In this document: in pieces, positions 7,237 to 14,681 of the stretch
How positions within the stretch are numbered: the stretch's first letter is position 1
Layout of the letters: each line of letters starts with the position of its first letter
Source: an uncultured Bacteroidales bacterium
Lineage (GTDB): Bacteria > Bacteroidota > Bacteroidia > Bacteroidales > Paludibacteraceae
Assembly (NCBI GenBank): GCA_902785605.1
Contig: CACZZL010000021.1
Span: forward strand, 1-52,994
Direction: 5' to 3'
DNA length: 52,994 nucleotides
The notes under the pieces: generated by a model
The model's database searches: none
Seen by the model: the letters and a program-made list of their open reading frames with translations, nothing else
Told to the model about the DNA's origin: nothing
Program-made: the position numbers and the translations under genes

Positions 7237-8055
7237 TCATTTTATGCCAAAAAGTTGCCTTGCATTGGCGTTTGTTGCCTCAATAATCTGCTCTTTCGTA
7301 CCATTTAACGCCTGCGCCAATCGCTCTGCCACATGGTCCATGAAACGACTCTCATTCCGTTCCCCCCGATGCGGAACAGGTGCCATGTAAGGGGCGTCCG
7401 TCTCGAGCACGAGACGATTGATGATTTCAAATTTAGGATTTATGATTTCAAGTTTATTCAGTTCGGCGATCGTGTCAGCGAGTTTGCTGTTCTTGAAGGT
7501 CAGCACTCCGCCGATACCGAGGTAGAAACCCAGGTTGAGAATGAGCTGCGCGGTCTCTTTGCTGCCACTGAAACAATGGAACACCCCAACTAATTTACCA
7601 TTTGACGATTTACGATTTACGATTTCTTTTACTATGGAAAGAATATCTTCGGTCGCTTCGCGGTTATGCAGGATAACCGGCAGATCCAGTTCCCGGGCGA
7701 GCATCAATTGGCGACGCAACACCTCTTGCTGTGCCTCTTTGTAGGTTTTGTCCCAATAGTAATCGAGTCCGATCTCCCCGATCGCCACCAGTTCGTGTCG
7801 ATGCGCACGGATCGCGTTCTCGACGATGCCTAATTGCTCTTGCCAATCGGCTTTCACATCCTCCGGATGGAGTCCCAAAGCGGGGTAGCAGTATCCGGGA
7901 TGGGCATGACACACGTCCAGCACCGTCTCGATCGATGCCACGTTCACGCCCGGCACAATCATCGCCTGCACACCGGCTTCACGCTGCCGCGCAATGACCT
8001 CTTCCCGGTCCGGCGCAAAGGCTTCTTCGTCAATATGGCAATGGGTGTCGATCAT
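7237..8055 (-). CDS. tatD: TatD family metal-dependent hydrolase
   Basis: A 272-residue TIM-barrel metallo-hydrolase (DNase-like). Metal ligands are seen in MIDTHCHID at the start, a Glu in IGEIGLDYY, His in VILHNRE, His in VGVFHCFSG and Asp in LVLETDAPYMAP. The ATG at 8055 begins MIDTHCH; the frame upstream is antisense to queA and is not part of it. Two stretches differ from the family: VNRKSSNGK before VGVFHC and NKLEIINPKFEIINR before LVLETD. Both are encoded by short-period GATTT-type repeats (7591-7630 and 7421-7461), kept in frame at surface-loop positions. It follows queA after a third such repeat. Confidence 0.92.
   Translation of the reverse strand: MIDTHCHIDEEAFAPDREEVIARQREAGVQAMIVPGVNVASIETVLDVCHAHPGYCYPALGLHPEDVKADWQEQLGIVENAIRAHRHELVAIGEIGLDYYWDKTYKEAQQEVLRRQLMLARELDLPVILHNREATEDILSIVKEIVNRKSSNGKLVGVFHCFSGSKETAQLILNLGFYLGIGGVLTFKNSKLADTIAELNKLEIINPKFEIINRLVLETDAPYMAPVPHRGERNESRFMDHVAERLAQALNGTKEQIIEATNANARQLFGIK
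7421..7461. repeat. in-frame short-period repeat inside tatD (GATTTcaa type)
   Basis: Units of the type TGATTTCAAATT / GGATTTA / TGATTTCAAGTT follow each other and are translated in TatD as LEIINPKFEIIN. The protein otherwise matches the family on both sides. Confidence 0.65.
7591..7630. repeat. in-frame short-period repeat inside tatD (ACGATTT type)
   Basis: GACGATTTACGATTTACGAT, an ACGATTT heptamer iterated three times after TTTACCATTT, encodes part of KEIVNRKSSNGKL in TatD. Confidence 0.65.
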
Positions 8056-8099
8056 GTTTATGATTTCAAATTTCAAATTTATGATTTTCGATTTAGGAT
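8056..8099. repeat. short-period repeat at queA/tatD junction
   Basis: Repeated TTTATGATTTCAAATTTCA-like units fill the whole queA/tatD spacer and encode the last residues of QueA (ILNRKS). Same type as the two runs inside tatD. Confidence 0.6.
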
Positions 8100-9266
8100 A
8101 GAACTGTCGCCGTAACTGAGGAAACGGAAATCGTGCGAGAGGGCATAGTCGTAGATGGTGTGCCAATCGCCTCCGACGAACGCGCTGACGAGCAGCAGCA
8201 GGGTCGATTGCGGCTGGTGGAAGTTGGTGATCAGCTGGTCCACGATATGGAAGGTGTAGCCGGGTTTGATCATGATCTGCGTCTCGGCATGGAGTGTGTC
8301 CTGTCCGGTCGCGTCCATCCAGTCGAGCAGGGACTGCAGCGCCTCGCGTGCACTCATCGTGTAGTCGCGTTCGTAGGGTTCGAACTGCGACACGGAAGGC
8401 GACTGACTGCATCCCATGAAATACAGGCTCTCCAGCGTACGCATGGATGTTGTTCCAACGGCTACGATATGGCCTAATTGCTTCATTATATGCGCAATGG
8501 TAGCACGAGGCACGGCAATGATCTCCGTGTGCATCGTGTGCTCGTTGGCATCCGCCGTCTTGACGGGCAGGAAGGTCCCTGCTCCGACATGGAGCGTCAC
8601 CTCATCGGTCTCGATACCGCGGTTGCGCAGGTCATCGAGCACGTTCTGTGTGAAATGGAGTCCCGCTGTCGGGGCAGCAACCGAACCCTTGATGCGCGAA
8701 TAGACGGTCTGATAGGTCGTCTTGTCGCTCTCTTCGGTCTTGCGGTTGAGATACGGCGGAATAGGCAGTTCGCCCAAGGCATCCAAGATCTCGGCAAACG
8801 ACACATGGTCCCCGTCCCACTCGAACCGAACGGCGAAGGTGTTACCGAGCGTCTGCTCCTTGTAGGCGCGGAGCGTGAACGCTCCCGCTTGAAGCTCAAT
8901 CGCCCCATCGTGCCATTTCTTAGCGTTTCCCACCATACATTTCCACGTACACCCGGTCGTCGAACCGAGCGACAGTTGATAGTCATGCGGTGTGATGGGT
9001 TCCAGACAGAACACCTCCACGCGCGCACCGGTCGGCTTATGAAACTCCAGCCGGGCTTGTATCACACGCGTATTATTATATATAAGGAGTGAACCGGGTG
9101 CGATGTAATCGCCGATGTGGTAGAACCGGTCCTCGCTCACCTGTCCGTCGCGGTAGACCAGCAGTTTGCTGTGGTCCCGTTCGGCCAAGGGGTACTTGGC
9201 GATGCGCTCATCGGGCAGGGGGTAGTTGTAATCAGCTATGTAGATAGGTGATTGGTTATTGGTCAT
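8079..9266 (-). CDS. queA: S-adenosylmethionine:tRNA ribosyltransferase-isomerase
   Basis: A 395-residue enzyme of queuosine synthesis that transfers and isomerises the ribosyl group of SAM onto 7-aminomethyl-7-deazaguanine in tRNA. Family blocks: DYNYPLPDERIAKYPL, RDHSKLLVY, GSLLIYNNTRVIQARL, SVAAPTAGLHFT, LHVGAGTFLPV and NFHQPQSTLLLLVSAF. The start ATG overlaps the stop of the RlmL-like gene as ATGA. Both that start and the C-terminal NRKS tail come from short-period repeats, so the first residues (MTNNQSP) are not family sequence. It lies with an RNA methyltransferase behind tRNA-Ser(UGA), an RNA-modification cluster. Confidence 0.95.
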   Translation of the reverse strand: MTNNQSPIYIADYNYPLPDERIAKYPLAERDHSKLLVYRDGQVSEDRFYHIGDYIAPGSLLIYNNTRVIQARLEFHKPTGARVEVFCLEPITPHDYQLSLGSTTGCTWKCMVGNAKKWHDGAIELQAGAFTLRAYKEQTLGNTFAVRFEWDGDHVSFAEILDALGELPIPPYLNRKTEESDKTTYQTVYSRIKGSVAAPTAGLHFTQNVLDDLRNRGIETDEVTLHVGAGTFLPVKTADANEHTMHTEIIAVPRATIAHIMKQLGHIVAVGTTSMRTLESLYFMGCSQSPSVSQFEPYERDYTMSAREALQSLLDWMDATGQDTLHAETQIMIKPGYTFHIVDQLITNFHQPQSTLLLLVSAFVGGDWHTIYDYALSHDFRFLSYGDSSILNRKS

Positions 9267-9276
9267 TGGTTATTGT
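9249..9276. repeat. short-period repeat supplying stop and start codons (ATTGGTT/ATTGGTC)
   Basis: ATTGGTTATTGGTCATTGGT continues with another ATTGTC unit. On the minus strand it encodes the tail KDNNQ and stop of the RlmL-like protein and the ATGACCAAT start of queA. Confidence 0.65.
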
Positions 9277-10444
9277 CTTTTCGTTTTCCTTGAAACAGCT
9301 CGTATTGGTTGAACTGGCAATCGAGTTCGCCGTTGAGCAGGTGCATTTTCTTACTTGGTTTGAGTCCGATGTATTTCATCGCTGCGGCATTGGACGAGAT
9401 GATCCATGCCGTGGCGCCGGTGAACTGATGCTTGAGCGCCGTACCGATCTTACCGTACAGTTCCTCCATGTCCTTGTTCGATGCGAGACGCTCGCCGTAA
9501 GGCGGGTTGATCATGACTAAAGGCGAATGGTCGAATGGACGAATGGACGAAAGCTTCAACTCCTCCATGCGCACCTGCTTGAGTTCGATGTCTTTGGCTA
9601 CGCCGGCCGATTTGACGTTCTTGGTCGCCTGTTGAATGGCATAGAATGATGCGTCCGAGCCATAGATTTTATGATTGAACTCGCGTTCGCGGCTGTCGTC
9701 GTTGTAGATATCGCTCCACAGTTCGGCATCGAAATCCGGCCATTTCTCAAAGGCGTAGGACTGGCGGAAGACACCCGGGGCAATGTTACGGGCTATCAGT
9801 GCCGCCTCAATCGGCAGGGTGCCCGAACCGCACATGGGGTCGTAGAAATCCGATTGACCTTTCCATCCTGCCATGAGCAGCATACCGGCGGCCAGCACTT
9901 CGCTCATCGGCGCTTCGGTTGTGGCGACGCGGTAACCGCGTTTATGCAGACTCTCGCCGCTGCTGTCCAGCGAGACCGTCAACTGGTCATTGCCGATATG
10001 GACGTTGAGGCGCAGGTCGGGGTTCTCGGTATTCACGTTCGGACGCTTGCCCGTTTTCTCCGACCAGTAATCGACAATCGCATCTTTGATGCGGTAGGTG
10101 ACAAAAAGACTGTTGTGAAACAGGTCGCTGTAGAGGGTCGTGTCAATGGCGAAGGTCGAATCGACCGTCATGTAACGGCTCCAATCGATGGAGCGAACGA
10201 TGTCGTAGATCTGGTCCTCGGGTTTGCGGCCCTTCGCTTTAATCTTCTCGCTTTTAATCGGCACCAGAATACGCAGAGCGGTGCGCAAGCAGAAGTTGGC
10301 GCGGTACAGCAACGCCTTATCGCCCTTAAAAGAAACGGCTCGTCTTTCGATGAGCACGTCATTGGCGCCTAACTCAATCAGTTCCTGCGCTAAAACCTCT
10401 TCCAAGCCCTTGAACGTCTTGGCCAGCATAGAAAAGTTTTTCAT
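9263..10444 (-). CDS. THUMP-domain RNA methyltransferase (RlmL-like)
   Basis: A 393-residue class I SAM-dependent methyltransferase. An N-terminal ferredoxin-like/THUMP region (about 1-150, [17 protein letters not shown]) is followed by the Rossmann methylase with [17 protein letters not shown] (SAM binding) and the catalytic [10 protein letters not shown]. It matches the m2G methyltransferase half of RlmL, which acts on 23S rRNA; the RlmK half is absent. The start ATG at 10444 lies only one base from the discriminator of tRNA-Ser(UGA). [17 protein letters not shown] contains a stretch encoded by a GCGAATGG-type repeat at 9516-9553. Confidence 0.88.
   Translation of the reverse strand: MKNFSMLAKTFKGLEEVLAQELIELGANDVLIERRAVSFKGDKALLYRANFCLRTALRILVPIKSEKIKAKGRKPEDQIYDIVRSIDWSRYMTVDSTFAIDTTLYSDLFHNSLFVTYRIKDAIVDYWSEKTGKRPNVNTENPDLRLNVHIGNDQLTVSLDSSGESLHKRGYRVATTEAPMSEVLAAGMLLMAGWKGQSDFYDPMCGSGTLPIEAALIARNIAPGVFRQSYAFEKWPDFDAELWSDIYNDDSREREFNHKIYGSDASFYAIQQATKNVKSAGVAKDIELKQVRMEELKLSSIRPFDHSPLVMINPPYGERLASNKDMEELYGKIGTALKHQFTGATAWIISSNAAAMKYIGLKPSKKMHLLNGELDCQFNQYELFQGKRKDNNQ
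9516..9553. repeat. in-frame short-period repeat inside RlmL-like gene (CGAATGG type)
   Basis: GCGAATGGTCGAATGGACGA continues with another ATGGACGA unit. It is read as residues just before the NPPY catalytic motif. Confidence 0.6.
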
Positions 10445-10445
10445 G

Positions 10446-10530
10446 CGGAAAGAGAGGGATTCGAACCCCCGGTACGTTTCCGTACTTCGGTTTTCAAGAC
10501 CGACGCAATAGACCACTCTGCCATCTTTCC
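10446..10530 (-). tRNA. tRNA-Ser(UGA)
   Basis: Acceptor GGAAAGA/TCTTTCC, discriminator G, anticodon loop CTTGAAA with anticodon TGA, long variable arm AGTACGGAAACGTAC, T-loop TTCGAAT; no encoded CCA. Its 3' end is one base from the ATG of the RlmL-like gene. Own promoter at 10558-10589. Confidence 0.95.
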
Positions 10531-10557
10531 TTCGTCACTTCGGACGAAAAAGCGGGT

Positions 10558-10589
10558 GCAAAGGTACTGCTTTTTTTTGGATTACGCAA
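10558..10589 (-). promoter_or_regulatory. promoter of tRNA-Ser(UGA)
   Basis: Minus-strand TTG (10589-10587), 20 bases ending in an A8-tract and GCAG, then TACCTTTGC (10566-10558). Probably also serves the rlmL-like, queA, tatD genes. Confidence 0.78.
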
Positions 10590-10615
10590 GATTTTGTGGA
10601 TTTTTTTGTGTTTTT

Positions 10616-11221
10616 TTAGCGTTTTTCTGCGCCTATGGTGGTTGAATCGCCGTGCCCGGGATAGACGACAACATCGGACGGGAGTTCAAAGAGCCGCTCC
10701 AGCGAATCAATCAACTGCCCCATGTTACCACCCGGCAGATCGGTTCGACCGTAGCCCATTCGGAACAAGGTGTCGCCGGAGAACAGCACTTTCTCTTGTG
10801 GCCAATAGAGACACACCGAACCCGGGGTGTGACCCGGGGTGGGGATAAGGGCGAATGGCGAAAGGCTATCGGCTAATGGTTCGATGTCAAATGACTCCGC
10901 GGTGGCGCGGATGCCGAACAGGTTGTACTGGGCTTGCATGGCTTTGGCCATGGGGATATCCGCCTCGTGCATTAATACCGGCGTGTGCCAGGTCTCGGTT
11001 GCCCATTTGGCTCCCCAGAGATGGTCCAAATGTCCATGTGTTGCCACGATGGACAATTTGTGATTTGTGATTTGTGATTTGTGATTGATATAGTTCTCCA
11101 ACTGCTGCTGCTCGTAGGCATTGGAGCAGGCAGGGTCGATGAGCAGCACATGGTGATCATCCGAAACGACGTAACAGTTCGTCTCAAACGGTCCGAAGGT
11201 AAAACACTTTATTTGTAGCAT
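10616..11221 (-). CDS. metallo-beta-lactamase-fold hydrolase (glyoxalase II-like)
   Basis: A 201-residue two-metal hydrolase. Metal-binding motif [11 protein letters not shown] (HxHxDH), a later His in [13 protein letters not shown], Asp in LFSGDTLF and His in [10 protein letters not shown] are all present. This is the single-domain family related to hydroxyacylglutathione hydrolase; the thioester or other substrate is unknown. The ATG at 11221 starts [18 protein letters not shown] and overlaps the end of the radical SAM gene by 13 bases. Segments [12 protein letters not shown] and [13 protein letters not shown] are encoded by short-period repeats at 11055-11090 and 10846-10886. Confidence 0.88.
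   Translation of the reverse strand: MLQIKCFTFGPFETNCYVVSDDHHVLLIDPACSNAYEQQQLENYINHKSQITNHKLSIVATHGHLDHLWGAKWATETWHTPVLMHEADIPMAKAMQAQYNLFGIRATAESFDIEPLADSLSPFALIPTPGHTPGSVCLYWPQEKVLFSGDTLFRMGYGRTDLPGGNMGQLIDSLERLFELPSDVVVYPGHGDSTTIGAEKR
10846..10886. repeat. in-frame short-period repeat inside hydrolase gene (GCTAATGG type)
   Basis: Units such as GCGAATGG, CGAAAGG and GGCTAATGG in succession, translated between the metal-binding core and PTPGHTPGS. Confidence 0.55.
11055..11090. repeat. in-frame short-period repeat inside hydrolase gene (TTTGTGA type)
   Basis: The 7-base unit TTTGTGA is iterated four times almost perfectly. It is translated as [13 protein letters not shown] just before the HxHxDH motif. 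Confidence 0.75.
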
Positions 11222-12186
11222 TCTTGGCAGATTTGAGGGGTTTGTTGAAACGCGGCATTTCGGAAGGCAAGGGCCTTGTCGTTGAAGAACAGTTCCTGCA
11301 GCGGTTTCTCCATAATATTTCCGTACGCGTGTGCGTGCGCTTTGTCGTAGCAGCAGGGCAGCACGTCCCCGTTGGTGGTAATGACCACTCCGCTCCATAC
11401 ACGGAAACAGCCTTTGCTTAATGGACGGCGGTGGTAGTGACCGTCTGAACCTTGGATATAACGGCTGTACTTGGGCTCGGAGGGCATGAGCGGATGTCCG
11501 TTCGCGTAGTCGTAGAGTTGGGCGGTCTTGAACACCAATCGGTCCGCACCCAGCGCTTTGTATGCGCGCTTAAACTGCGCCCACTCGTGCTCATTCGTTT
11601 TTAACCGCAAGCACTGCAGTTCAATAACCATTCGCCTTTTGCCTTTCGCCTCGTGAAGATAGCGCAGCGCTTCTTTGGTTTTGCTGAGGCTGCCGCCGAT
11701 GCGGTAGGCGTTGTAGGACGCATCGGTCAGACCGTCCATGGAGACGATGATGCGGTCGAGGCCTGCGTCCACAAGGGCTTGAGCTAAGTCGGGTGTCATG
11801 GCCTGGGCATTGGTGGAGACGATGGTGTAGAGTCCTGCGTCATGGGCCTCACGGATCATAACCGGCAGGTCTTTGTTCAGCAAGGGTTCCCCTTGGAAGT
11901 AGAACTGGATGGTGTGTGCTGTTTTAGCCACCTGCTCCAGTACGCGCTCCCACACCTCGCGCGGCATCGTCCTTTCGCCTATCACCTTTCGCCCTTCGCC
12001 TCTTCCCACCGGGCAAGCAGGGCAGCGGAGTTGGCAGACCGCAGCGGGTTCAACGGAGACAAATAAAGGCGAATGGCGAATGGTTAGCGGCAAATGGAAA
12101 TGCACTGAACCGAAGCGGCTCAGTGCATAACTCACATAACACTTGATGGCGTTATTGAAGCGGAATCTTGTTAATACGACGCTCAT
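11209..12186 (-). CDS. radical SAM/SPASM domain protein
   Basis: A 325-residue radical SAM enzyme. The 4Fe-4S motif is CQLRCPAC (CxxxCxxC), followed by FYFQGEPLLN and STNAQAMTPDLAQAL typical of the barrel. A C-terminal SPASM region has Cys in KGCFRVWSGVVITTNGDVLPCCYD and QICQECY for further clusters. Such proteins modify peptides or act in sugar or cofactor pathways; no target can be named. An alternative ATG at 12201 would add five residues; both overlap the end of rpiB. Three runs encoded by short-period repeats are seen (HFHLPLTIRHSPLF, EGRKVIGER, KGKRRMVIE). Confidence 0.82.
   Translation of the reverse strand: MSVVLTRFRFNNAIKCYVSYALSRFGSVHFHLPLTIRHSPLFVSVEPAAVCQLRCPACPVGRGEGRKVIGERTMPREVWERVLEQVAKTAHTIQFYFQGEPLLNKDLPVMIREAHDAGLYTIVSTNAQAMTPDLAQALVDAGLDRIIVSMDGLTDASYNAYRIGGSLSKTKEALRYLHEAKGKRRMVIELQCLRLKTNEHEWAQFKRAYKALGADRLVFKTAQLYDYANGHPLMPSEPKYSRYIQGSDGHYHRRPLSKGCFRVWSGVVITTNGDVLPCCYDKAHAHAYGNIMEKPLQELFFNDKALAFRNAAFQQTPQICQECYK
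11624..11653. repeat. in-frame short-period repeat inside radical SAM gene
   Basis: CATTCGCC, TTTTGCC, TTTCGCC units follow each other; translated as AKGKRRMVIE. Confidence 0.5.
11969..12006. repeat. in-frame short-period repeat inside radical SAM gene
   Basis: Units CCTTTCGCC, TATCACC, TTTCGCC, CTTCGCC lie directly after the CxxxCxxC motif in the protein, where homologues have a variable loop. Confidence 0.55.
12063..12100. repeat. in-frame short-period repeat inside radical SAM gene
   Basis: GGCGAATGGCGAATGGTTAG continues with GGCAAATGG and encodes HFHLPLTIRHSP upstream of the FVSVEPAAVC strand. Confidence 0.6.
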
Positions 12187-12601
12187 GACGTCCGCCTTCA
12201 AAATCAGTCTGGAAGAAGACGCGTACGATATCCAGCGCTTGGTCTACGCGTACGTAGCTGGCCGGCAAGCAGAGGATGTTGGCATTGTTGTGCAGACGTG
12301 CCATCTCTGCCAACTTGGACTCCCAGCACAGTGCTGCACGGATTCCCTGGTGCTTGTTGCAGGTCATAGCAATACCGTTTCCGGTCGAGCAGATAGCGAT
12401 TCCGAATTCGTATTCACCTTTCTCAACGGCTGCTGCCATCGGGTGTGCGAAATCCGGATAATCACAACTGTCGGCGCTGTCGCAACCGAAATCTTTCACT
12501 TTGGCACCGTTGTCCTCCAAGAACAGTTGAACAGCGTGCTTGAGTCCAAAACCTGCATGGTCACTTGCCATTGCAATAGTCATTTCACTAAATGGTTTCA
12601 T
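12152..12601 (-). CDS. rpiB: ribose-5-phosphate isomerase B
   Basis: A 149-residue enzyme interconverting ribose 5-phosphate and ribulose 5-phosphate (or a related aldose/ketose pair) in the cytosol. The RpiB/LacAB pattern is clear: MASDHAGFGLK, CDYPDFAHPMA, ICSTGNGIAMTCNK with the catalytic Cys, and ANILCLPASYV. The start may be the first ATG (12601) or the one six codons in (MTIAMASDHAG). It lies 31 bases after marC on the same strand. Confidence 0.92.
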   Translation of the reverse strand: MKPFSEMTIAMASDHAGFGLKHAVQLFLEDNGAKVKDFGCDSADSCDYPDFAHPMAAAVEKGEYEFGIAICSTGNGIAMTCNKHQGIRAALCWESKLAEMARLHNNANILCLPASYVRVDQALDIVRVFFQTDFEGGRHERRINKIPLQ

Positions 12602-12632
12602 ATGTGTAGGTTAATTTAAAGTTAAATATGCA

Positions 12633-13244
12633 TTAAAAGATAATCGCCAAGTTACCGAACATCAGCTTGCAGGCAATGGCCAACACGATGATTCCGAAGA
12701 ACTTACGAATGATATACAGGGACGTGTTACCCAGGAACTTGGTCAACCAGTGGGTTCCGATCAGCACCAGATACAGCACGATGATACACAGGATGAGGGC
12801 GACACAGAGGTTGGCTGTGGTGTACTCCGCGGTGATAGCCAGCAGGGCAGTGAACGCGCCCGGACCGGCGTACATCGGGAAAGCCAGAGGCACAATCGAA
12901 CTGCCGCTACCGATCTCTCCCTCCAACTTATCGTTCTGAAAAATCACGATATCCAGCACCATCTCCAGCGCCATGAGGAAGATGACGAATCCGCCCGCAA
13001 TGGCAAAATACTCAATCTTCACACCGAAGATTTTCAATATCCATTCGCCGGCAAAGAGGAAGGCCATCAGAATGACCAGACTGGCCAGGCAGACCTTCCA
13101 TGCACTGATCTTGATACCCCGTTTCTCCATGTTGATGGTGATGGGGATATTTCCGAACGGATCAATGATGGCGATCATGAACACGAACGCCGACAAAATC
13201 TGCCAAATATCCAAGGAAGCAAAGAATTCTTGTAATGTATTCAT
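12633..13244 (-). CDS. MarC family membrane protein
   Basis: A 203-residue integral membrane protein with six hydrophobic segments. MarC features are IIDPFGNIPITINM near the N-terminus and FPMYAGPGAFTALLAI in the middle. The family's transport role is unproven, and the old link to multidrug resistance is not supported. The ATG at 13244 (MNTLQEFF) was chosen because the longer frame runs through the promoter. It heads a probable operon with rpiB, the radical SAM gene and the hydrolase. Confidence 0.88.
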   Translation of the reverse strand: MNTLQEFFASLDIWQILSAFVFMIAIIDPFGNIPITINMEKRGIKISAWKVCLASLVILMAFLFAGEWILKIFGVKIEYFAIAGGFVIFLMALEMVLDIVIFQNDKLEGEIGSGSSIVPLAFPMYAGPGAFTALLAITAEYTTANLCVALILCIIVLYLVLIGTHWLTKFLGNTSLYIIRKFFGIIVLAIACKLMFGNLAIIF

Positions 13245-13266
13245 AGCATTTTTTCCAAATTTGGGC

Positions 13267-13298
13267 ACAAAATTACAAAAATTCTTGCATATATGCAA
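13267..13298 (-). promoter_or_regulatory. promoter of marC operon
   Basis: Minus-strand TTG (13298-13296), 20 bases, TAATTTTGT (13275-13267). It shares the palindrome TTGCATATATGCAA (13285-13298) with the divergent efp promoter, so the two -33 elements overlap. Confidence 0.72.
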
Positions 13299-13316
13299 AT
13301 TTTTTCGTAACTTTGC
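13285..13316 (+). promoter_or_regulatory. promoter of efp
   Basis: TTG at 13285, 20 bases, TAACTTTGC at 13308-13316. Back to back with the marC promoter around the 14-bp palindrome TTGCATATATGCAA. Confidence 0.8.
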
Positions 13317-13351
13317 GCCGTTTTTCAAGAAATTTAACAAATTATACGAGT

Positions 13352-13915
13352 ATGATTAATAGTCAAGACATTAAGAATGGTGTATGTATCCGCATGGATG
13401 GTCGCCTGTATTTTGTAATCGAGTTCCTGCACGTTAAGCCGGGAAAAGGTAACACGATCATGCGTGTTAAATTCAAAGATGTAGTGGACGGTCGCGTATT
13501 GGAGCGCCGTTTCAATATCGGTGAAAAGTTGGAGGATGTCCGCGTAGAGCGTCGTCCGTATCAGTTCCTGTACAAAGAGGGAGATGATTATATCTTCATG
13601 AACAACGAGACCTTTGACCAGGCACCGATCGCACACGACCTGATCACCGGTGTAGACTTCCTCAAGGAGGGTATGACGGTTGAGGTTGTTTCGGACGCAT
13701 CGACGGACACCGTGCTGTTTGCTGAGTTACCGACCAAGGTTGAACTGGCAGTAACCTACACGGAACCGGGTCTGAAGGGTGACACCGCTACCAACACGCT
13801 CAAACCGGCTACGGTTGAGACAGGCGCTGAGGTACGTGTTCCGCTGTTCATCAACGAAGGTGAGATCATTCGTATCGACACCCGTGATGGTAGCTACTGC
13901 GAGCGCGTACGCTGA
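13352..13915 (+). CDS. efp: translation elongation factor P
   Basis: A 187-residue protein, the usual EF-P length, with three beta-barrel domains. The N-terminal domain has the [17 protein letters not shown] loop whose tip Lys (GKG) is the expected modification site. The C-terminal OB-like part ends [25 protein letters not shown], a diagnostic signature. EF-P rescues ribosomes stalled at polyproline. The ATG at 13352 ([10 protein letters not shown]) is the family start; the frame upstream runs into the promoter. A terminator follows at 13937. Confidence 0.96.
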   Translation: MINSQDIKNGVCIRMDGRLYFVIEFLHVKPGKGNTIMRVKFKDVVDGRVLERRFNIGEKLEDVRVERRPYQFLYKEGDDYIFMNNETFDQAPIAHDLITGVDFLKEGMTVEVVSDASTDTVLFAELPTKVELAVTYTEPGLKGDTATNTLKPATVETGAEVRVPLFINEGEIIRIDTRDGSYCERVR

Positions 13916-14675
13916 TTCGTCTTCAAAAACAGAGAGCAACCGGCCGCATGGTCGGTTGTTTTGGCTGCTGAATACGCTCTGTCCCAAGACCTGTGCGCAA
14001 TGCGGGAAGTACATTCCGACGGATGATCCGATGCAGGAGTTATGCCGTCGATGTATCACCCGACTGCCCAGGACCGAGCAGGGGCAGCTGCGGCAGAACG
14101 AGACGGAGATGACCTTGGCGGGGCGCACCTCCGACATCGTAGCAGCGATGAAAACGATGCACCTGAACCGCGCTGCGGCGTACTTGTTCTTTGAGAAAGA
14201 CCATCCGATACAAGGCGTGGTGTATAAGTTGAAGTACCAGGATCGGCCCGAAGTGGGTTATTGCCTGGGCCGACAGGCCGCGATGGAGCTGCAGTACACC
14301 GGTTTCTGGGACGGGATCGATGTGATTGTACCCCTTCCGTTGCACCCGCGACGAATGCGTGAGAGGGGGTATAACCAGTCGGAGTACATCGCCCGGGGCA
14401 TCAGTGCGGTGACGGGTATTGAGGTGGATACGACCCATGTGGTGCGAAGCCGTTATACGGCTCAGCAGGCGAAGATGCACGCCAAAGATGCGCAGCGTCA
14501 ACACAATGTGGCAGGAGCGTTCGCAGTGAACCATCCCGAGCAGTTCTACCACAAGCATATATTGGTTGTGGATGACCTGGTGACGACGGGTGAGACGATG
14601 CGCAGTTGCCTCAAGGCAATGAAAAAGTTTAGAGGAGCAACATTCAGTGTGTTTGCATTGTGCAAAGCACATTAG
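13887..14675 (+). CDS. ComF family phosphoribosyltransferase-like protein
   Basis: About 262 residues. An N-terminal zinc-finger-like Cys set ([12 protein letters not shown] and [10 protein letters not shown]) precedes the phosphoribosyltransferase fold with [27 protein letters not shown] and the PRPP-binding [14 protein letters not shown]. ComF proteins are linked to DNA uptake in some bacteria; here that is only family knowledge. The start is uncertain: the ATG at 13887 overlaps efp by 29 bases and lies before the efp terminator, while a TTG near 13954 lies in its 3' arm. Confidence 0.85.
   Translation: MVATASAYADSSSKTESNRPHGRLFWLLNTLCPKTCAQCGKYIPTDDPMQELCRRCITRLPRTEQGQLRQNETEMTLAGRTSDIVAAMKTMHLNRAAAYLFFEKDHPIQGVVYKLKYQDRPEVGYCLGRQAAMELQYTGFWDGIDVIVPLPLHPRRMRERGYNQSEYIARGISAVTGIEVDTTHVVRSRYTAQQAKMHAKDAQRQHNVAGAFAVNHPEQFYHKHILVVDDLVTTGETMRSCLKAMKKFRGATFSVFALCKAH
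13937..13962 (+). terminator. intrinsic terminator or attenuator after efp
   Basis: CAACCGGCC (13937-13945) pairs with GGTCGGTTG (13950-13958) around a GCAT loop, with one G-U pair, followed by TTTT. It lies inside the 5' part of comF, so it may act as an attenuator setting comF-nadB below efp. Confidence 0.65.
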
Positions 14676-14681
14676 TTTAAT

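Noticed and set aside
8056-8412. N-terminal extension of TatD
   Set aside because: The extra 119 residues are antisense to queA and Arg/His-rich; MIDTHCHID at 8055 is the canonical TatD start.
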